Part shown: piece after piece, positions 1 to 11,429 of the stretch
How the letters are laid out: each line of letters begins with the position of its first letter
How positions within the stretch are numbered: position 1 is the stretch's first letter
Assembly: GCA_947034885.2 (NCBI GenBank)
Contig: OX344757.2
Span: forward strand, 5,580,001 to 5,644,000
Reading direction: 5' to 3'
Length of the DNA: 64,000 nucleotides
Source: Thuidium tamariscinum
Taxonomy: Eukaryota; Streptophyta; Bryopsida; Hypnales; Thuidiaceae
The notes under the pieces: model-generated
Database searches by the model: none
Told to the model about the DNA's origin: nothing
What the model saw: only the letters and a program-made list of their open reading frames with translations
Translations under genes and position numbers: made by a program

Positions 1-227
1 CCTACATAGCCTTCATGTAAAAGAGGCTTGAATGCATGTTATCAATGAACACACTATGTAGTGCCCCCCTTGGGAAGTTTATTCCACACATGTTCATACT
101 AGCTAGGCATAAAATCCTATGGTTAGGTGTCTTAAAATAATAAATTTCATTTTTTTACTCTTTGCATTAGAAATGGTAGTTTGAGTGTATTTTGGCCAAA
201 AGAAAGTCTTGGTCTTTTAGAGGTTAG
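1..227 (+). mobile_element. 3' end fragment of TTAA family-A transposon
   Basis: The window opens inside a copy of the dispersed ~0.9-kb element called family A here. Its last ~130 bases align by eye with the ends of the copies at 773-1705 and 29131-30031: a stretch with 'tttactctttgc', then 'atggtagttt', then a decayed terminus 'cttttagaggttag'. In better copies this terminus reads 'cctttaggggttaa'. The terminal TTAA is mutated here, so this is an older copy. No coding capacity is visible. Confidence 0.6.
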
Positions 228-772
228 CACCTACCCAATCCTATCTATAACAACCTCAACTTCAAGTACTAACTTTTGTTGCTATATTGAATTGATTTGT
301 TTTGATTTAAAATTACACAAATTGATGACAATGTGTAAATTAAGCATATATGTTGTCCAATCTATATACATATTATCCTCATTTCACACAATCACCTTCC
401 TAAATTAAGCAAATAGTTCCTTCTTTGGTATTTCATGTTTCCAATGCAAATAATCTAGAATTAGGCTTTTACTAAATATCTATAATGGAAGTTTGGACTA
501 AAATAGATAAGCTTGGTTCAATTTATCTTCTATGCTCTACTTCTCACTACAAATGCTTGTCATGCCACATGGCAAGAGTATATCAAGCATCAAGATACAA
601 ATCACAGTTTTTTTTGTAAAGTACTCAAACTTCCATAGAAATATGGGTCAACTTGCCCTCATACAAGGGAAATGTGTATGACTCATATATTTTAGACGGT
701 GCATTAATCCCTCAATGCCTCAATGCCTCAATCCGTGAAATTTGGCCTTTGCAAATTTAAAGATTGCCTTAT
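228..772. other. AT-rich intergenic DNA
   Basis: No gene, RNA or clear repeat was seen. The stretch includes a short tandem 'ctcaatgcct' repeat (about 712-731) just before the family-A element. Confidence 0.6.
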
Positions 773-1705
773 TTAACCCCTAAAGGACCAAACTGCGTTT
801 TTTGGCAACATAGCGATTTTTGGCAGTTCACTACGGGTGGAGTTTTTATTTTTTTTCTTTGAAATTTTCACACAACATGTGTCCGAGGAGTATCTTGAAG
901 GCCCAAAAATTTTCATAACTTTTGACTACATGGTCAAAAAGTTATTGCATGATATGTAGTTTTCATTGGTCGGCGGGCAGCCCAAAAATTTCTTATAAAA
1001 ATATTTTTATTAAAATTAAAAATTAAAAATTGATTTTCTAGATGTATATATATGCAGAAAACTTTGAATCATTCCATTTTGATTTATGAGATGAAAGTTA
1101 TGAAGAGATTTAGTTTGCGGGCAGTTATGGATTCTCTACTCTAAAATAAACTTTGGAAGCCTTTACAATTCTCAATTTTAAATATTTTTGAAAAAAAATT
1201 AAAATTTTGGATGTTGATTGTTTGTCACAACATTTCAACCATTGGGATTGGCCTTTTTTTTATTCTATAATAAAATTTTAGCAATTTAGTACATTGAATC
1301 ACTCTCTACTTCTTTCTACTTATTAATTTTTTCCTATATGTTGTACAATTCCAAATGATGCGAAATTTTTTGAGCATATAGCCAACTTGCCGTGAAAAAT
1401 GAATCCAAAGAAGCACCACCATTTTGGACATTTTTTCATAGAAATGTGACCTTGTGAAGTGCAGCTGCCCACTTTTTTGCAGGGACAAAAAAAGGGGTTT
1501 TGTCAATTCAAATGCTAATATCTTGCAATCTATACGGTGAAAATTTCTGAAGTTTTTTCCACATCTTCTTACACAAATTTACTATAAGATCTTACGATTA
1601 CATGTGTCTGAAAATGTTTTTTTTCAAAAATTTGGTGCTTGAAGTAGAAATGACAGTTTTGGTGTGTTTTTGGTGAAGACATAGTCTCTGACCTTTAGGG
1701 GTTAA
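773..1705 (+). mobile_element. TTAA family-A element, most complete copy
   Basis: TTAA (773-776) is followed by CCCCTAAAGGACC, and the right end reads GACCTTTAGGGG followed by TTAA (1702-1705). The unit is 925 bp between the two TTAA copies, with inverted termini that are near-identical over about 13 bp. TTAA target duplications with CCC... termini are the hallmark of piggyBac-type transposons; Kolobok elements also use TTAA. The interior has no transposase ORF, so it is non-autonomous. Related copies or fragments lie at 1-227, about 3631-3900, 5980-6290, 29131-30031 and 46960-47338. Confidence 0.75.
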
Positions 1706-2159
1706 CTATTAGAATCCTTTCAAGAGAAAAGTCAAAACATATGTCTTTTTCTCTATAGCTTTGGGCCTACCTCTACTAACAATCAATACACTCAAATTTT
1801 GTGAATCTCATTTTGGGTGACAATTTGATTGGAATGAGTTCAAAATGGTTTCAATTTTAATAAACACACATTTGGCCCTCAAGGGTTGAAATGCTATAGC
1901 TTCAAACAAGGCACCAGATCAAAGTGCCTCCCTCTATGTGAGCTGGGTGGAAAAAAATACACACGAGAAGACAAGAAGTGAATACCAATTGTCTTTCTAG
2001 CCTTGGTCAGTAAAGAAGGAGGATTTCAACATTAACTGAAATCAATGGATAAACCCATTGGTGGAGATTGGTCAAGTTGAAGAAAATCACTTGGGAAGTC
2101 ACTATGGGTGGAATATCTACTTGATCTCTCTCCACCTACTAAGTTCCCATGTTACTAAA
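1706..2159. other. AT-rich intergenic DNA
   Basis: No gene was recognised. A decayed TTAA-type terminus ('cctcaagggttga') is visible near 1877-1890. Confidence 0.5.
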
Positions 2160-2600
2160 ATAGAACGACCCATAAGGCAATCAACACTCCATCTCCAACC
2201 ATAGACTACATTTATTTCTACTAAGATTGGAATAGATTTCCAACCAAAACTTGGAATATATGTTTTTTTTTTCAAGGTTGGGATTGATAAATTCATACCA
2301 CATGCCCCAAACTAGTGAACAAGAAAATAGGAAGTAATGAATAAGAAAGGAGTTCTTCAATGATTGTAATTGAAAAAGTCTAGACATTAGCTATAGGTCT
2401 ACATGACTTTTGACCTTTCAAAATTCATAGTAATTTCAATTCTTGCCATAAAATTACCAATTTTTTTGCAATCCCATCATTTCTATTGTGGCACCTCTGA
2501 AGATATTTGCTTTGCCTTGCACTACACCAAATCATGTCTAGATAATACCTTAAGTGATTGGTTATGGATGGTTCTACCTTATAGTTGGATTCTTGCTTGA
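2160..2600 (-). repeat. Dispersed repeat family C
   Basis: Long similarity in reverse orientation to 7455-7681 plus 8000-8165, and to 19250-19470. Shared landmarks are 'aaattcatagtaatttca', a stretch around 'ggaacatgtg', and 'atggttctac' near one end. Termini are not defined. Short ORFs on both strands are not conserved between copies, so I read this as a non-coding transposon-derived repeat. Confidence 0.6.
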
Positions 2601-3029
2601 CCCTGTAAGAACTTTATCTGCCTGACCCACATGGAAGGAGCCCTAACTTAGCATAGAGTAAGTCTAAATAGTGCAAGAGATACTGCCTCTCCGTTGATGG
2701 TGCTCTTCAGACAAAGCAGTGTACTGAACTGTACTGTACAGTGTAATTTGCGGTGCTGCAGTGGACTTGAATGGCGGGAGCAAGCTTCTCGTGGAGAAGC
2801 AGCTCCTGCGGAGGCTCCGCCACAGTCCGGGGAGTTATGTAGAAACCTCGGATTTTTCAAAGTTTATCCGGAAGTAAGCCTACAAAGTGCATATTTAGTT
2901 GGTTGACGTCCCCCATTTTCTAATGTAATTTGGCTATTAGCCGACTTTTTCTTTTTTCATTTGGCATCTATCTTAAATTTTTAAAATGGGGCCGGGTTTT
3001 TTTGTTTTGTTGGTGAATTTGTTCTAAAT
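2601..3029. other. Intergenic DNA with a small GC-rich island
   Basis: About 2690-2870 is clearly more GC-rich than its surroundings, and short ORFs overlap on both strands. I recognise no protein. It could be a decayed gene fragment or transposon interior. Confidence 0.4.
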
Positions 3030-3245
3030 CTCCATTTTTTTCCTATTGTTTCTTTTTAAGGTATCTTTGGCATTTATTAATTATATTTTACATTTTTTTC
3101 CCTATTGTTTCTTTTTAAGGTATCTTTGACATTTACTAATTATTCTCTCCATTTTTTTTCCTATGGTCTCCTTTTAAGGTATCTTTGGCATTTATTAATT
3201 TTGCTCCCCATTTTTTTTCCTACTGTTTTCTTTTAAGGTATTTAG
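3030..3245 (+). repeat. 59-bp tandem repeat, about 3.5 copies
   Basis: The phrase 'ttttaaggtatcttt' recurs with starts at about 3061, 3120, 3179 and 3238, a period of 59 bp. Each unit also carries a T-run followed by 'cctattgttt' or a close variant. Units differ by a few substitutions, so the array is not recent. Confidence 0.85.
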
Positions 3246-3630
3246 ATTTTGAAAACTAGAAACAAAGTTTTTCTTACTATGACTTTGCAAATGCAAAGTT
3301 TATTTTCTTAAAAAAATTATAACAAAATTTTATGTATGCCACAATGTCCTCAAATTTGTTATTTGTTTTACAATTTGGCTTTGGATTCTACAAGAGATTT
3401 CAAGTATACAATTTTCTTGTTGCCCTTGCTTATCTCTATTGACAGAAAATAGGAATCTAGACATCTTTTTATAACTATTGATTCTTAGTCTATGAAATTT
3501 ATCTTCCAATCAAAGCAATTATTGAACATATTTATAAAAAAAAAATCTAATAGGAAGATTAAAAAATTCCATCACAATTGTTTGTTAAGAAAATCAAAGT
3601 CCAATCTAGGACCCTAAATTTTTGAAAGCC
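3246..3630. other. AT-rich intergenic DNA
   Basis: No gene or repeat was recognised; the sequence is AT-rich. Confidence 0.5.
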
Positions 3631-3900
3631 TTAACCCCTAAAGGCCCAAGGCCATTTTTCTGTCAAAAAACATTCAAAACTACCATTTTTATTGCACTCA
3701 TCCAAAACTAATATAAGGCCATAAGAGCCAAATTCATAGAATTTCTTAATCCCCCCATTACTTTAGATGCTTATAGACAAAGGTATGACATTACCATAGA
3801 CCAATACTCCAAATCTTCAATTTATTGTTCAAAACTAAGTATACTAATAAAATTTTCTATATTTATGTCTAAAAAATTTCCTAGAAATTCTATGCCTCAT
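3631..3900 (-). mobile_element. TTAA family-A fragment, reverse orientation
   Basis: Starts TTAACCCCTAAAGGCCCAAG at 3631, followed by 'aaaactaccattttt', the reverse complement of the right end of family A. The far boundary cannot be placed, because 3900-4344 shows no matching left end and another TTAA element begins at 4345. It is probably truncated or rearranged. Confidence 0.5.
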
Positions 3901-4344
3901 CAGCTGCTCACCGTAAAAAAAAGGCATGTAAAATGGTATTATTCCTAAATACTCCAAAGGTGGACGGTCTTATTGCCGAGAATTTTTTTTCCTACTCAGT
4001 CCATTTCCGAAAATCTCCTTTTTTTCATTCGGAACCACTTCCTACACTTTTCTATTTCATTTGGAAATTCTCAAAATCAACTGGTGAACTTGCTACTAAC
4101 TGGCGGCACTCCTTGTACATTGGGCTCCGCACAATCCAATCCTATCTGAAGGAAGTCAATTGCTACTGGAAAACACCAGTGATCTCAGAATAGATTCAAG
4201 GTTTTTAGCCAAATGTTCATTTTTGGAAGATTTTTTAAAATTTATACAAGGGGCCTGAAAAAATTAAGTAGAAAATGAGCGAAATTTAGCCAGTTTTGGA
4301 ATCACTAGAGAACATTGTCTGCCGGCAGCACCGCATCAGTGTTA

Positions 4345-4573
4345 TTAACCCCTAAACGACGAGCCGGTGGCCGTGGAATTGAGGAATTTTGATACCGTGG
4401 GAATCATTGGATCAAAAAAATCTAAAAACACACGTTGGAAGTCAAAGCACTGTAGAAGATCTTCCTTTTCCACCCCTAATTCCAAGGATGAATGATTGCA
4501 ATTCTGTCCTACATAGAAAGATTCCTTGAAGTTCATCGACCAGAAAATGGCTTGGGCGTCGTTTAAGGGTTAA
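4345..4573 (+). mobile_element. TTAA MITE family M1, copy 1 (229 bp)
   Basis: TTAA at 4345-4348 is followed by CCCCTAAACGACG, and the right end is CGTCGTTTAAGGG followed by TTAA (4570-4573). The interior is shared with copies at 4655-4884 (inverted) and 8218-8431, including 'ggaagtcaaagcactgtag' and 'cacccctaattccaaggatg'. It has no coding capacity. The termini and TTAA duplication suggest mobilisation by a piggyBac-like (or Kolobok-like) transposase. Confidence 0.85.
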
Positions 4574-4654
4574 GATAAGAAGATCCTCCCAGAGAGTCTC
4601 CTATTCATACTACCATTCAATCCCCATCAGGTTTGGTTTTTTTCATTTATATTT

Positions 4655-4884
4655 TTCACCCCTAAATGATGCAAAGGCCATATTCTAGTCTATGAATAGG
4701 AGAGAATCTTTCTGTATAGGATAGAAATACAATTATTCATTCTCCAAATTAGGGGTGGAAAGGGAAGATTTTCTACACAACTTTGACATCCAACAAGAGT
4801 TTTTGAATTTTTTGTAACCTAATGATTCCCACGGTATCAAAATTCAGGATTTTTATGGCCACCAACTCATCGTTTAGGGGTTAA
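4655..4884 (-). mobile_element. TTAA MITE family M1, copy 2, inverted (230 bp)
   Basis: The reverse complement starts TTAACCCCTAAACGATGAG and follows copy 1 over its full length. The other end reads TTCA rather than TTAA at 4655-4658, a decayed duplication. It lies 81 bp from copy 1 in opposite orientation, so the two make a ~540-bp imperfect inverted repeat. Confidence 0.85.
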
Positions 4885-5894
4885 GGCAATTAGGGTACAT
4901 TTGCACATACTGTTAGTAAAAATTTAGGTGTTATAACAGGGGGCATGTTTTGACTGAATGTCCCTATAGAGCCTCTTTCGGGGGTAGGGATGGGATGCAG
5001 ACAAATCAAAGGGCTGCTCCGCAGCTCTATAAGGACCCACCAATCTACTTCTAATTTTGGTTTAAATTTGATTTTTCTAAAAAAATAGAAGAGAATGCAA
5101 TAGCACACAAGATTTTGAATAAGAAAATTGAAGCAATGATGAGGATTCTGTGTCATGTATTTATGTGAGTCTTATAGCCAATCTTGTATTAAAGGAGAGG
5201 AGAGAAACTTTTTATATTGGTGGAGTAGTGGTAGGTGGAACAAACCATGTAGGATATGTGAATTAGGACAAAAAGAGCTCCTCTATTCATGGTTATGTGG
5301 AAATACAAGAATTGTGATAAAAGTCAAATTTTAGACCTCATTTAGACATAGTAAACTATAATTTTTTCAAAAAAATTTGGAGAATCAAGTACATTTTTAA
5401 TTCTAAAAATCCATTTGAGATTTCAATACTCCTAAAAGTTATAGACAAATTTCAAAGGAGGTGTTTGAAAATGTCCGCAAAAAATGTCCTTTGCACACAC
5501 ACACACCTCTAAAATATGCCAAGAACTCTTATATGAGGCTTCAAAATCTCAAGTGGATTTTTAGAGATAAATGTTAGCTTGCTTCTCCCACTTCTTTTAG
5601 TTCTATTTTTTTAAAAGAAGCTATTATAAGTACATGCCCAAATGAAGTCTAAAATTCAACTTTGAGCACAATTCTTGTGTTTCTAGTTATATCTCAAATT
5701 CTTAAGAACTTTAAATCAATATTTCACCATTTTTGAAACAACATGACAAACACAAAGTAGTCACTTAAGGTTGTCTTAGCAATGTCACAAGTTATATTGA
5801 ATCAATGTTGTGAAAGCAAAGGTATTGTGTCAATAATTCAAATATGGTGGTATAGGAATATTGAATCCACAATTATTCAAAGGTATTGTTTCTA
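4885..5894. other. AT-rich intergenic DNA
   Basis: No gene was recognised. A short (CA)n run lies near 5498-5508. Confidence 0.5.
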
Positions 5895-5976
5895 CAATGG
5901 TTGTAATGGTGTAATGTTGTAATAGACAATCTACATGTAGATTGTCTATTATAACATTACACCATTACAACCATTG
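5895..5976. repeat. 82-bp near-perfect palindrome
   Basis: The left arm begins 'caatggttgtaatggtgtaa' and the right arm is its reverse complement, meeting at 'ctacatgtag' with one or two mismatches. It would form a long hairpin. It may be the core of a foldback element, but no target duplication is clear. No small-RNA product is claimed. Confidence 0.85.
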
Positions 5977-5979
5977 CTA

Positions 5980-6290
5980 TTGGCATTTTTCAATTGCATA
6001 TTTAGCAACTTTTTAACAAGTTGGTATTTTAAATCATTCTCTACTTCTTTCAACTTACTAATTTTTTCAAGCTTAAATTTTTTTTAAATAAAAATTTATA
6101 TGTATCCCCAACTTATTTCTTCAACATATTATGGAAAATTGCAAGTTGTAGGATCTACAAATTTTGGAATAAAATGTTTGAAAAATGAAATCTAACCATT
6201 TGGAAAGAGTTAAATCATTCAAGATCTACTTCCCTTTGAAATAGAAGTATTATGATCTTGCAATTAATAAGGTATTTATTTTGAAATTTT
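5980..6290 (+). mobile_element. TTAA family-A fragment
   Basis: Resembles the interior of the 773-1705 copy; both have 'tctctacttctttc' followed by 'ttactaattttttc' or a close variant. Ends are missing. Confidence 0.4.
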
Positions 6291-6620
6291 AAGAGGGTGT
6301 ATTCTTGCAAGTTGATTAAAGAATCCTTTGCTTACATTTGTTACAAAATAAATATAGATGAAGATTTTAGCCTTGCTTTGGAGACTATTATCTTAAATTA
6401 GTTCTTGGCCTCTAAATATGAAAGAACTCTAGGAATTTAGTTGATGTTGATTCAATTTGTCTCAATGTAGCTACTTAAGACTATAAGTGGTTGTAGTCAA
6501 GTATTTGGGATATTTATGAGTTTTACCATTTGCATTTTGTTTTGTTTCTATGTTGTACTAAGTTTTCAAGTAATGGGTCTTGTTATTTTCTCTATTTTTT
6601 GCTCTAATTAGAAATTTTAT

Positions 6621-6655
<35 letters not shown>

Positions 6656-7179
6656 TAATAAATTTTATAGACATTTTCAAATTGCAATTGTATTTTTTTT
6701 TCAATTCCACTAGCTAGTTTTGAATTAAAGTAGAAGGATCCAAATGTAATATGATTTGTTCTTTGACACCTAAAAATGTCCTAAATCCAAGTGCAAATTG
6801 ATCCAATAGAGAGAAGTGGTGTTCTAAAAAGTTGTAAGTCTTCCAAAAAGTAGCCTATCAAAGGTTATAGCATATCACTTAGTTACAATAGGTGTTTCCA
6901 TGCCCACTTTGGTATAAGCCTACTATCCACAATAGGTGCATTTATCTAGTTGTTTTCAAAAATTTGTACTATATTCATAAAGCTCCAAAAAACACAAAAC
7001 TGATTTTGTTGTTTTTTATAAATGATTGTCTTAACAAATGCATATCATTTTATTCTCTAACTACTGTTAAGATCAGCCAACTTCTTGAATAAGTGTCTCA
7101 TTTAGGTACTTCTATTTTAATCTAAGATTAAGGCACCAATAACCAAACATGCCTAACACCCATTCAATGTAGAGGAATG
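6291..7179. other. AT-rich intergenic DNA with a 32-bp poly-T run
   Basis: An uninterrupted T run spans about 6623-6654. A poly-T or poly-A tract can mark a retroposon tail, but no element body was found beside it. No gene was seen. Confidence 0.6.
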
Positions 7180-7681
7180 CAGTTTTTTCAATCAAGGCTA
7201 AAACATATTTCCACCCAAAGTTTGAACTGAGTTTTTTTAGTCTTTTTTGAGGTTGAGACAAATGAAATTATAATATAGGCCCCGAATTAGCGAGTGTAGG
7301 AAGTAGGATGTAGTGGGTGGGAAAGTAATTTTTGAATAATCAAAATTGGAAGACTCTAGACATTGGCAATGGATCAAGAATACTTTTTGATTTCTAAAAT
7401 TCATAGTAATTTCAGTTTGAAAATAAAAATTCTGAAATTTTTTTAGTCTCCATGTAAGGTAGAACCATCCATAAGTATTCATTTAAAGTAATCTAGACAT
7501 GATTTTGTGTAGTGGAAGGCAAACAAATATTTTTAGAGGTGTAATTATAGAAATGATGGGGGTTAAAAAAATTAGTAATTTTATTGCATGAATAAGAATT
7601 ACTATGAATTTTGAAAGGCAAAAAGTGCACGAAATCCATTAATAATTTTTGAACTCTTCTAACTCCGATCACACAATAATC
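7180..7681 (+). repeat. Repeat family C, part 1 (interrupted copy)
   Basis: 7455-7640 matches the reverse complement of 2402-2590. A second, overlapping half-copy in the other direction lies at about 7200-7440. The match resumes at 8000-8165 after the family-B element at 7682-7987, so that element split a family-C copy. Confidence 0.55.
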
Positions 7682-7987
7682 CATTAGATGTTTTTTAGCC
7701 TTGTAGGAGATTTGTTCCTCGAAACTATTCTTTGTATATTGTGTACTAGCAATTGATGCTTTGAATTTTTGAAAAAAATAAATTCAGAAAGTATTAAAAA
7801 ACTAAAAACTCAATTATTATTCTTAAAATTTTAAAAATAATTAATAATTAATTTAATAAATTAATAAATTAATAAAATCTAACGTGGTAGTCTCTCAATC
7901 ACGTTAGACTGTCTACATGGTAGAGTTCCTTAAGTTTCTACAGCTTGGGAACCTACAATCTTCTAAATGCCTAAAAAACATCTAATG
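7682..7987. mobile_element. TIR element family B, copy 1 (306 bp)
   Basis: Inverted termini CATTAGATGTTTTTTAG and CTAAAAAACATCTAATG. The interior contains 'aacgtggtagtctctcaatc' and 'cacgttagactgtctacatg', echoed in copies at 25413-25674 and 50561-50830. It has no coding capacity. I could not define a clean target duplication, so the superfamily is open. Confidence 0.75.
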
Positions 7988-8165
7988 TCCTTTTTACTTT
8001 CTTGCACACTAACTTACTTTGGAACATGTGTCATGAACCTTTAGTCCCAACTTTGAAAACAAGAACAAAAAACATTCTAGCTTTGGTTGGAAATATGTCC
8101 ATTGATAGCTTGGCTATTGGGTGTTGGTTGGTTATGTATGGTTCTACTTTATCCTATTTTTCTAC
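7988..8165 (+). repeat. Repeat family C, part 2
   Basis: Resumes the family-C match after the family-B insertion: 'ggaacatgtgtcatgaa', 'cccaactttgaaaac' and 'tatgtatggttctac' parallel 19,300-19,450 and the reverse of 2160-2340. Confidence 0.55.
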
Positions 8166-8427
8166 ATGGTAAAAATTTCCACCACCTCATACTATGCACA
8201 ATCTACTTTGAAATTGCTTAATCCTTAAAGGACAAATTGGTAACCGTGGAAATGATGCATTTTGAAACCATGTGACATCATCTACTTTGAATAATTCAAA
8301 TATACTCATTGGAAGTCAAAGTATTGTCTCCTTTTCACTCCTAATATCAAGGATGAATAGTTGCACTTCTATCCTACAAGGAAAGATTCTTTATCATTCA
8401 TCGGCCATAAAATGTCTTTCTTGACGT

Positions 8428-11400
8428 TTAACCCCTAAATGTCCAAGGCCTTTTTTAAGCTTTTAGGAATCTATTCTATAGTGAATAAAAAGTCAACTTT
8501 ATGATGAGCTTTATCAATTTTTTTTGAAATATAACCTCATAAATTCAAACTAGATATGTTAGAGATCATTTAGGAAAAGAAAACTTGACAATGTTATTTA
8601 TGGATTGAAAGATTATAATGTTTGATCATGACAGTGTAAAAATTGCAAAAGTGATATGAAATCTTTCAATCCCCTTTTGACATGTCATATCTACAAAGTT
8701 GGTGACTCAAAAAATATGACGAGAAAGGGCCTAACATGCACAACTCCAATCAATATATGGCTTCTGAAAATCTAATCTACAATTTTTTTAACCCTAGACC
8801 ACCCAAGGGGACAGATTATGGCCACTATGAATTAGAAAAAGGCTCAGAGGGGACCAATGATAAATCAAACTCATGGAGATGCAATTAGGTGTAGGATGGG
8901 GACTAATTGTGAAAGGGGATTGTAGCCTTTGTATACAGGAGAGGCACCCAATGGTGCACCTGCACCCAATGCCGTCCATTTCTAAGTCAGTTGTTCATTC
9001 TAGAACAAAAATGTAGTGGGATTGTAGACTGCTTATTGTTTTAGATCAAAAAAATAAGCCATGTACTGCTTACCTACATCTATAGCTTGAAATGATTGTG
9101 TGCTGTAGAAACAGACAGCATTGGGTACATGTACGCCATTGGGTGCCTCTCCCTTAGATAAGGATTGAGGCACAACGAGGGTTCAAGGCTTTGTCAGGAT
9201 TCAATCACTTATTACATTGTTGGGGAGATGGTTTCCAAAAGAGCCTCCAAATTGTCTGGTTTCATTCTACCCTTCACAGAATTTCAAAGGCATCAATTTG
9301 AATTGTGGAGATTGTCCGGGGGATTGTTCTCTATTATTGTGATTGCATACTACAATTTGAATTTCTTAAATATACTTGTGGCCTTGCTTCCTCCCAACCT
9401 TTGGTCGTGTTCCCCTCTAGAATCTCTCTTTATTTGTGTCAATGGTGGCAATAAAATCCACCAGCACTAGTCCATTTTAACTACGAGGAGCTTCCAATTT
9501 CTCCTAGTGACCATTCTACTACTTCCATGATATACTCATCTTCTCCATCTTCCCATCTCTCTACTATTGAATCTTTCTTCATCATTTTTACACCTCCATA
9601 TTGCCTTGGGAGATTACTTGTGATTTTTAGAAAACTACGTGAATTAAAAAGATAGGGTCTATTTAATTCAAAGGAAATAAATTTTATATATATGTAGAAC
9701 TACTATAGGATTCTTGAAATGTCACATATCCTATTATATGTAAATTAGGCTATGTATAAACATCATTTAGAAGGGATTTTTATTAATAAATTAGCCTTTT
9801 CAAATAGGGTTCATATAAAAATTTTGTAGTACAATGAGTATAGATGTAAGCAAACTTTTTTAATTGAATGATAAAACTTACACAATTTAGTAAATCTAAG
9901 GATGTTTTTAAGGAGATTTGTTGTTCTCATCAAATAATTCTTGGCTGTACATACAAATCTTTCCTTAAGTATAACAATTATGTAATAGCATGTAAAAGAC
10001 TACTATTCCAAGACAAAAGAATTGAGTTGTAAATTTACAATGAGGTTGTACTATAAGGATTTGTATTCATACAAAGTACCCATTAAGAAATTGGTGTAGA
10101 GTGTGCAACATTTGTATGGAATCTTTTCTATACTATGACACTACAAACTCTAAATTTGCCTCAACTACTTGAACATATACTTGTAAATGTTTAGAATCAT
10201 CTTCTTTTTATTAGTGTTTAATAAACACTCTTTTATTTTTTTATTCTAAATTCAAAACCATTGTAAATGCATATGTAAAAATAAAATATATAGTTTATGT
10301 ATTATAGTAGAGGTCATATTCTTGGGTTAATCTACAATGTTTTTAGAGTGTCAATTTCTCATGTTGTTTATGTTATATTGTTGGTATTGGTGTTTTTCTT
10401 AGTTTTAGTATCATTACTATATTTAATGTTTCTATGATGTTTATTATTCACCATATTAGGTTGTTTAGAATACATGGCATAGAATTTAGAATATTTAAAA
10501 CTATTGTTGCATTTTACATTTTGATTTGTCATTTGAAATTGTACTAAAATACAAGTAGTGCATATATTAAAAAAATAGTGTATATGTAAGACACTATTTT
10601 TATAGTGTGTTGTAAGTAGATATGAAAAAATTAGACATGTAAATTTTGTATATAAGATAGCCTAACTATAAATACCAAATGATTGAATTTATATGTAAAA
10701 ATACGATCATTTTAATTACTAAAATGAAGGTAAATAGCCTTATGTTAAATACCCTTTTAACTCAGGTGTACGCTTAAAATTATAAGGAGTGATCTCTCTG
10801 GGCCATATTGCTTTTATAGTTTACATGAATCCTTTAGGCATTGGTCTTGGATAGGAGTTCTTGTTTGTCACAATCTTATGAAATTCTTTGACGACATACG
10901 TAGACCAATGTTCTGATTAGCCCCTTCTACTTTCATCTTATACTACAATTAAGAAATCAAACTAGTCAATAACGAAATTTCCAACAAATCTCGTAGCACC
11001 TCTAATCTCCTCAGTGAGATCCGTGGTGGATTGTCGCAATTCTACTAAGATTGCCATCACAGCCTAAATCCGCCTTCACATGTCCAACAAGTGTGTATCT
11101 GATGCCAATGAGACGTAGGGGGTCTAGGAATAAATGAGTTTCTAATGTGATTTTTTCTCCAAGATCTAATATATTTGAGGAACATTTCCAAGAGCCCTCA
11201 ATAGTAAAGAAAATCAAGATTGCAATGGATACCCTTGCACAAAATCTTGAATAACTTAGAAAAATCATAGTCAATCATTTTCAAGATCGGTTTTTTGATG
11301 CTTAAAATAGACTTTGAAAAGAATTGTTCAAAAATAAAAACTACTAAAAATAAAAACTTGGTTAGGTTTTCTTTAACTTCAAAGTTTTGCAATCACCCGA

Positions 11401-11429
11401 TTTTGGTACCTTGGGCGTTTAAGGGTTAA
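8428..11429 (+). mobile_element. Nested ~3.0-kb TTAA element (2,994 bp plus TSD)
   Basis: TTAA at 8428-8431 is followed by CCCCTAAATGTCCAAGG. The right end is CCTTGGGCGTTTAAGGG followed by TTAA (11426-11429). The 17-bp inverted termini match at 14 positions. It is inserted into M1 copy 3, so it is younger than that MITE. Short ORFs (9165-9470 +, 11011-11274 -) resemble no transposase I know, and the interior is AT-rich, so it appears non-autonomous. It encloses another inverted-repeat unit at 8939-9151. Confidence 0.7.
8939..9151. mobile_element. Small inverted-repeat unit (213 bp)
   Basis: Left end GAGAGGCACCCAATGG, right end CCATTGGGTGCCTCTC, a perfect 16-bp inverted repeat with weaker similarity continuing inward (CACCCAATGC against GCATTGGGTA). 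No target duplication was recognised. Confidence 0.6.

Noticed and set aside
2648-2906. Overlapping ORFs on both strands in a GC-rich island
   Set aside because: The two 70-codon frames are mirror images over the same GC-rich stretch; no domain.
6623-6654. 32-bp poly-T as the tail of a SINE or LINE
   Set aside because: No element body, internal promoter boxes or target duplication found next to it.
9165-9470. 101-codon ORF inside the 3-kb TTAA element, considered as a transposase piece
   Set aside because: No DDE/DDD motif pattern or cysteine-rich C-terminal domain like that of piggyBac; too short.
11011-11274. 87-codon minus-strand ORF near the right end of the 3-kb element
   Set aside because: No recognisable domain; overlaps another frame and is unsupported by any related copy.
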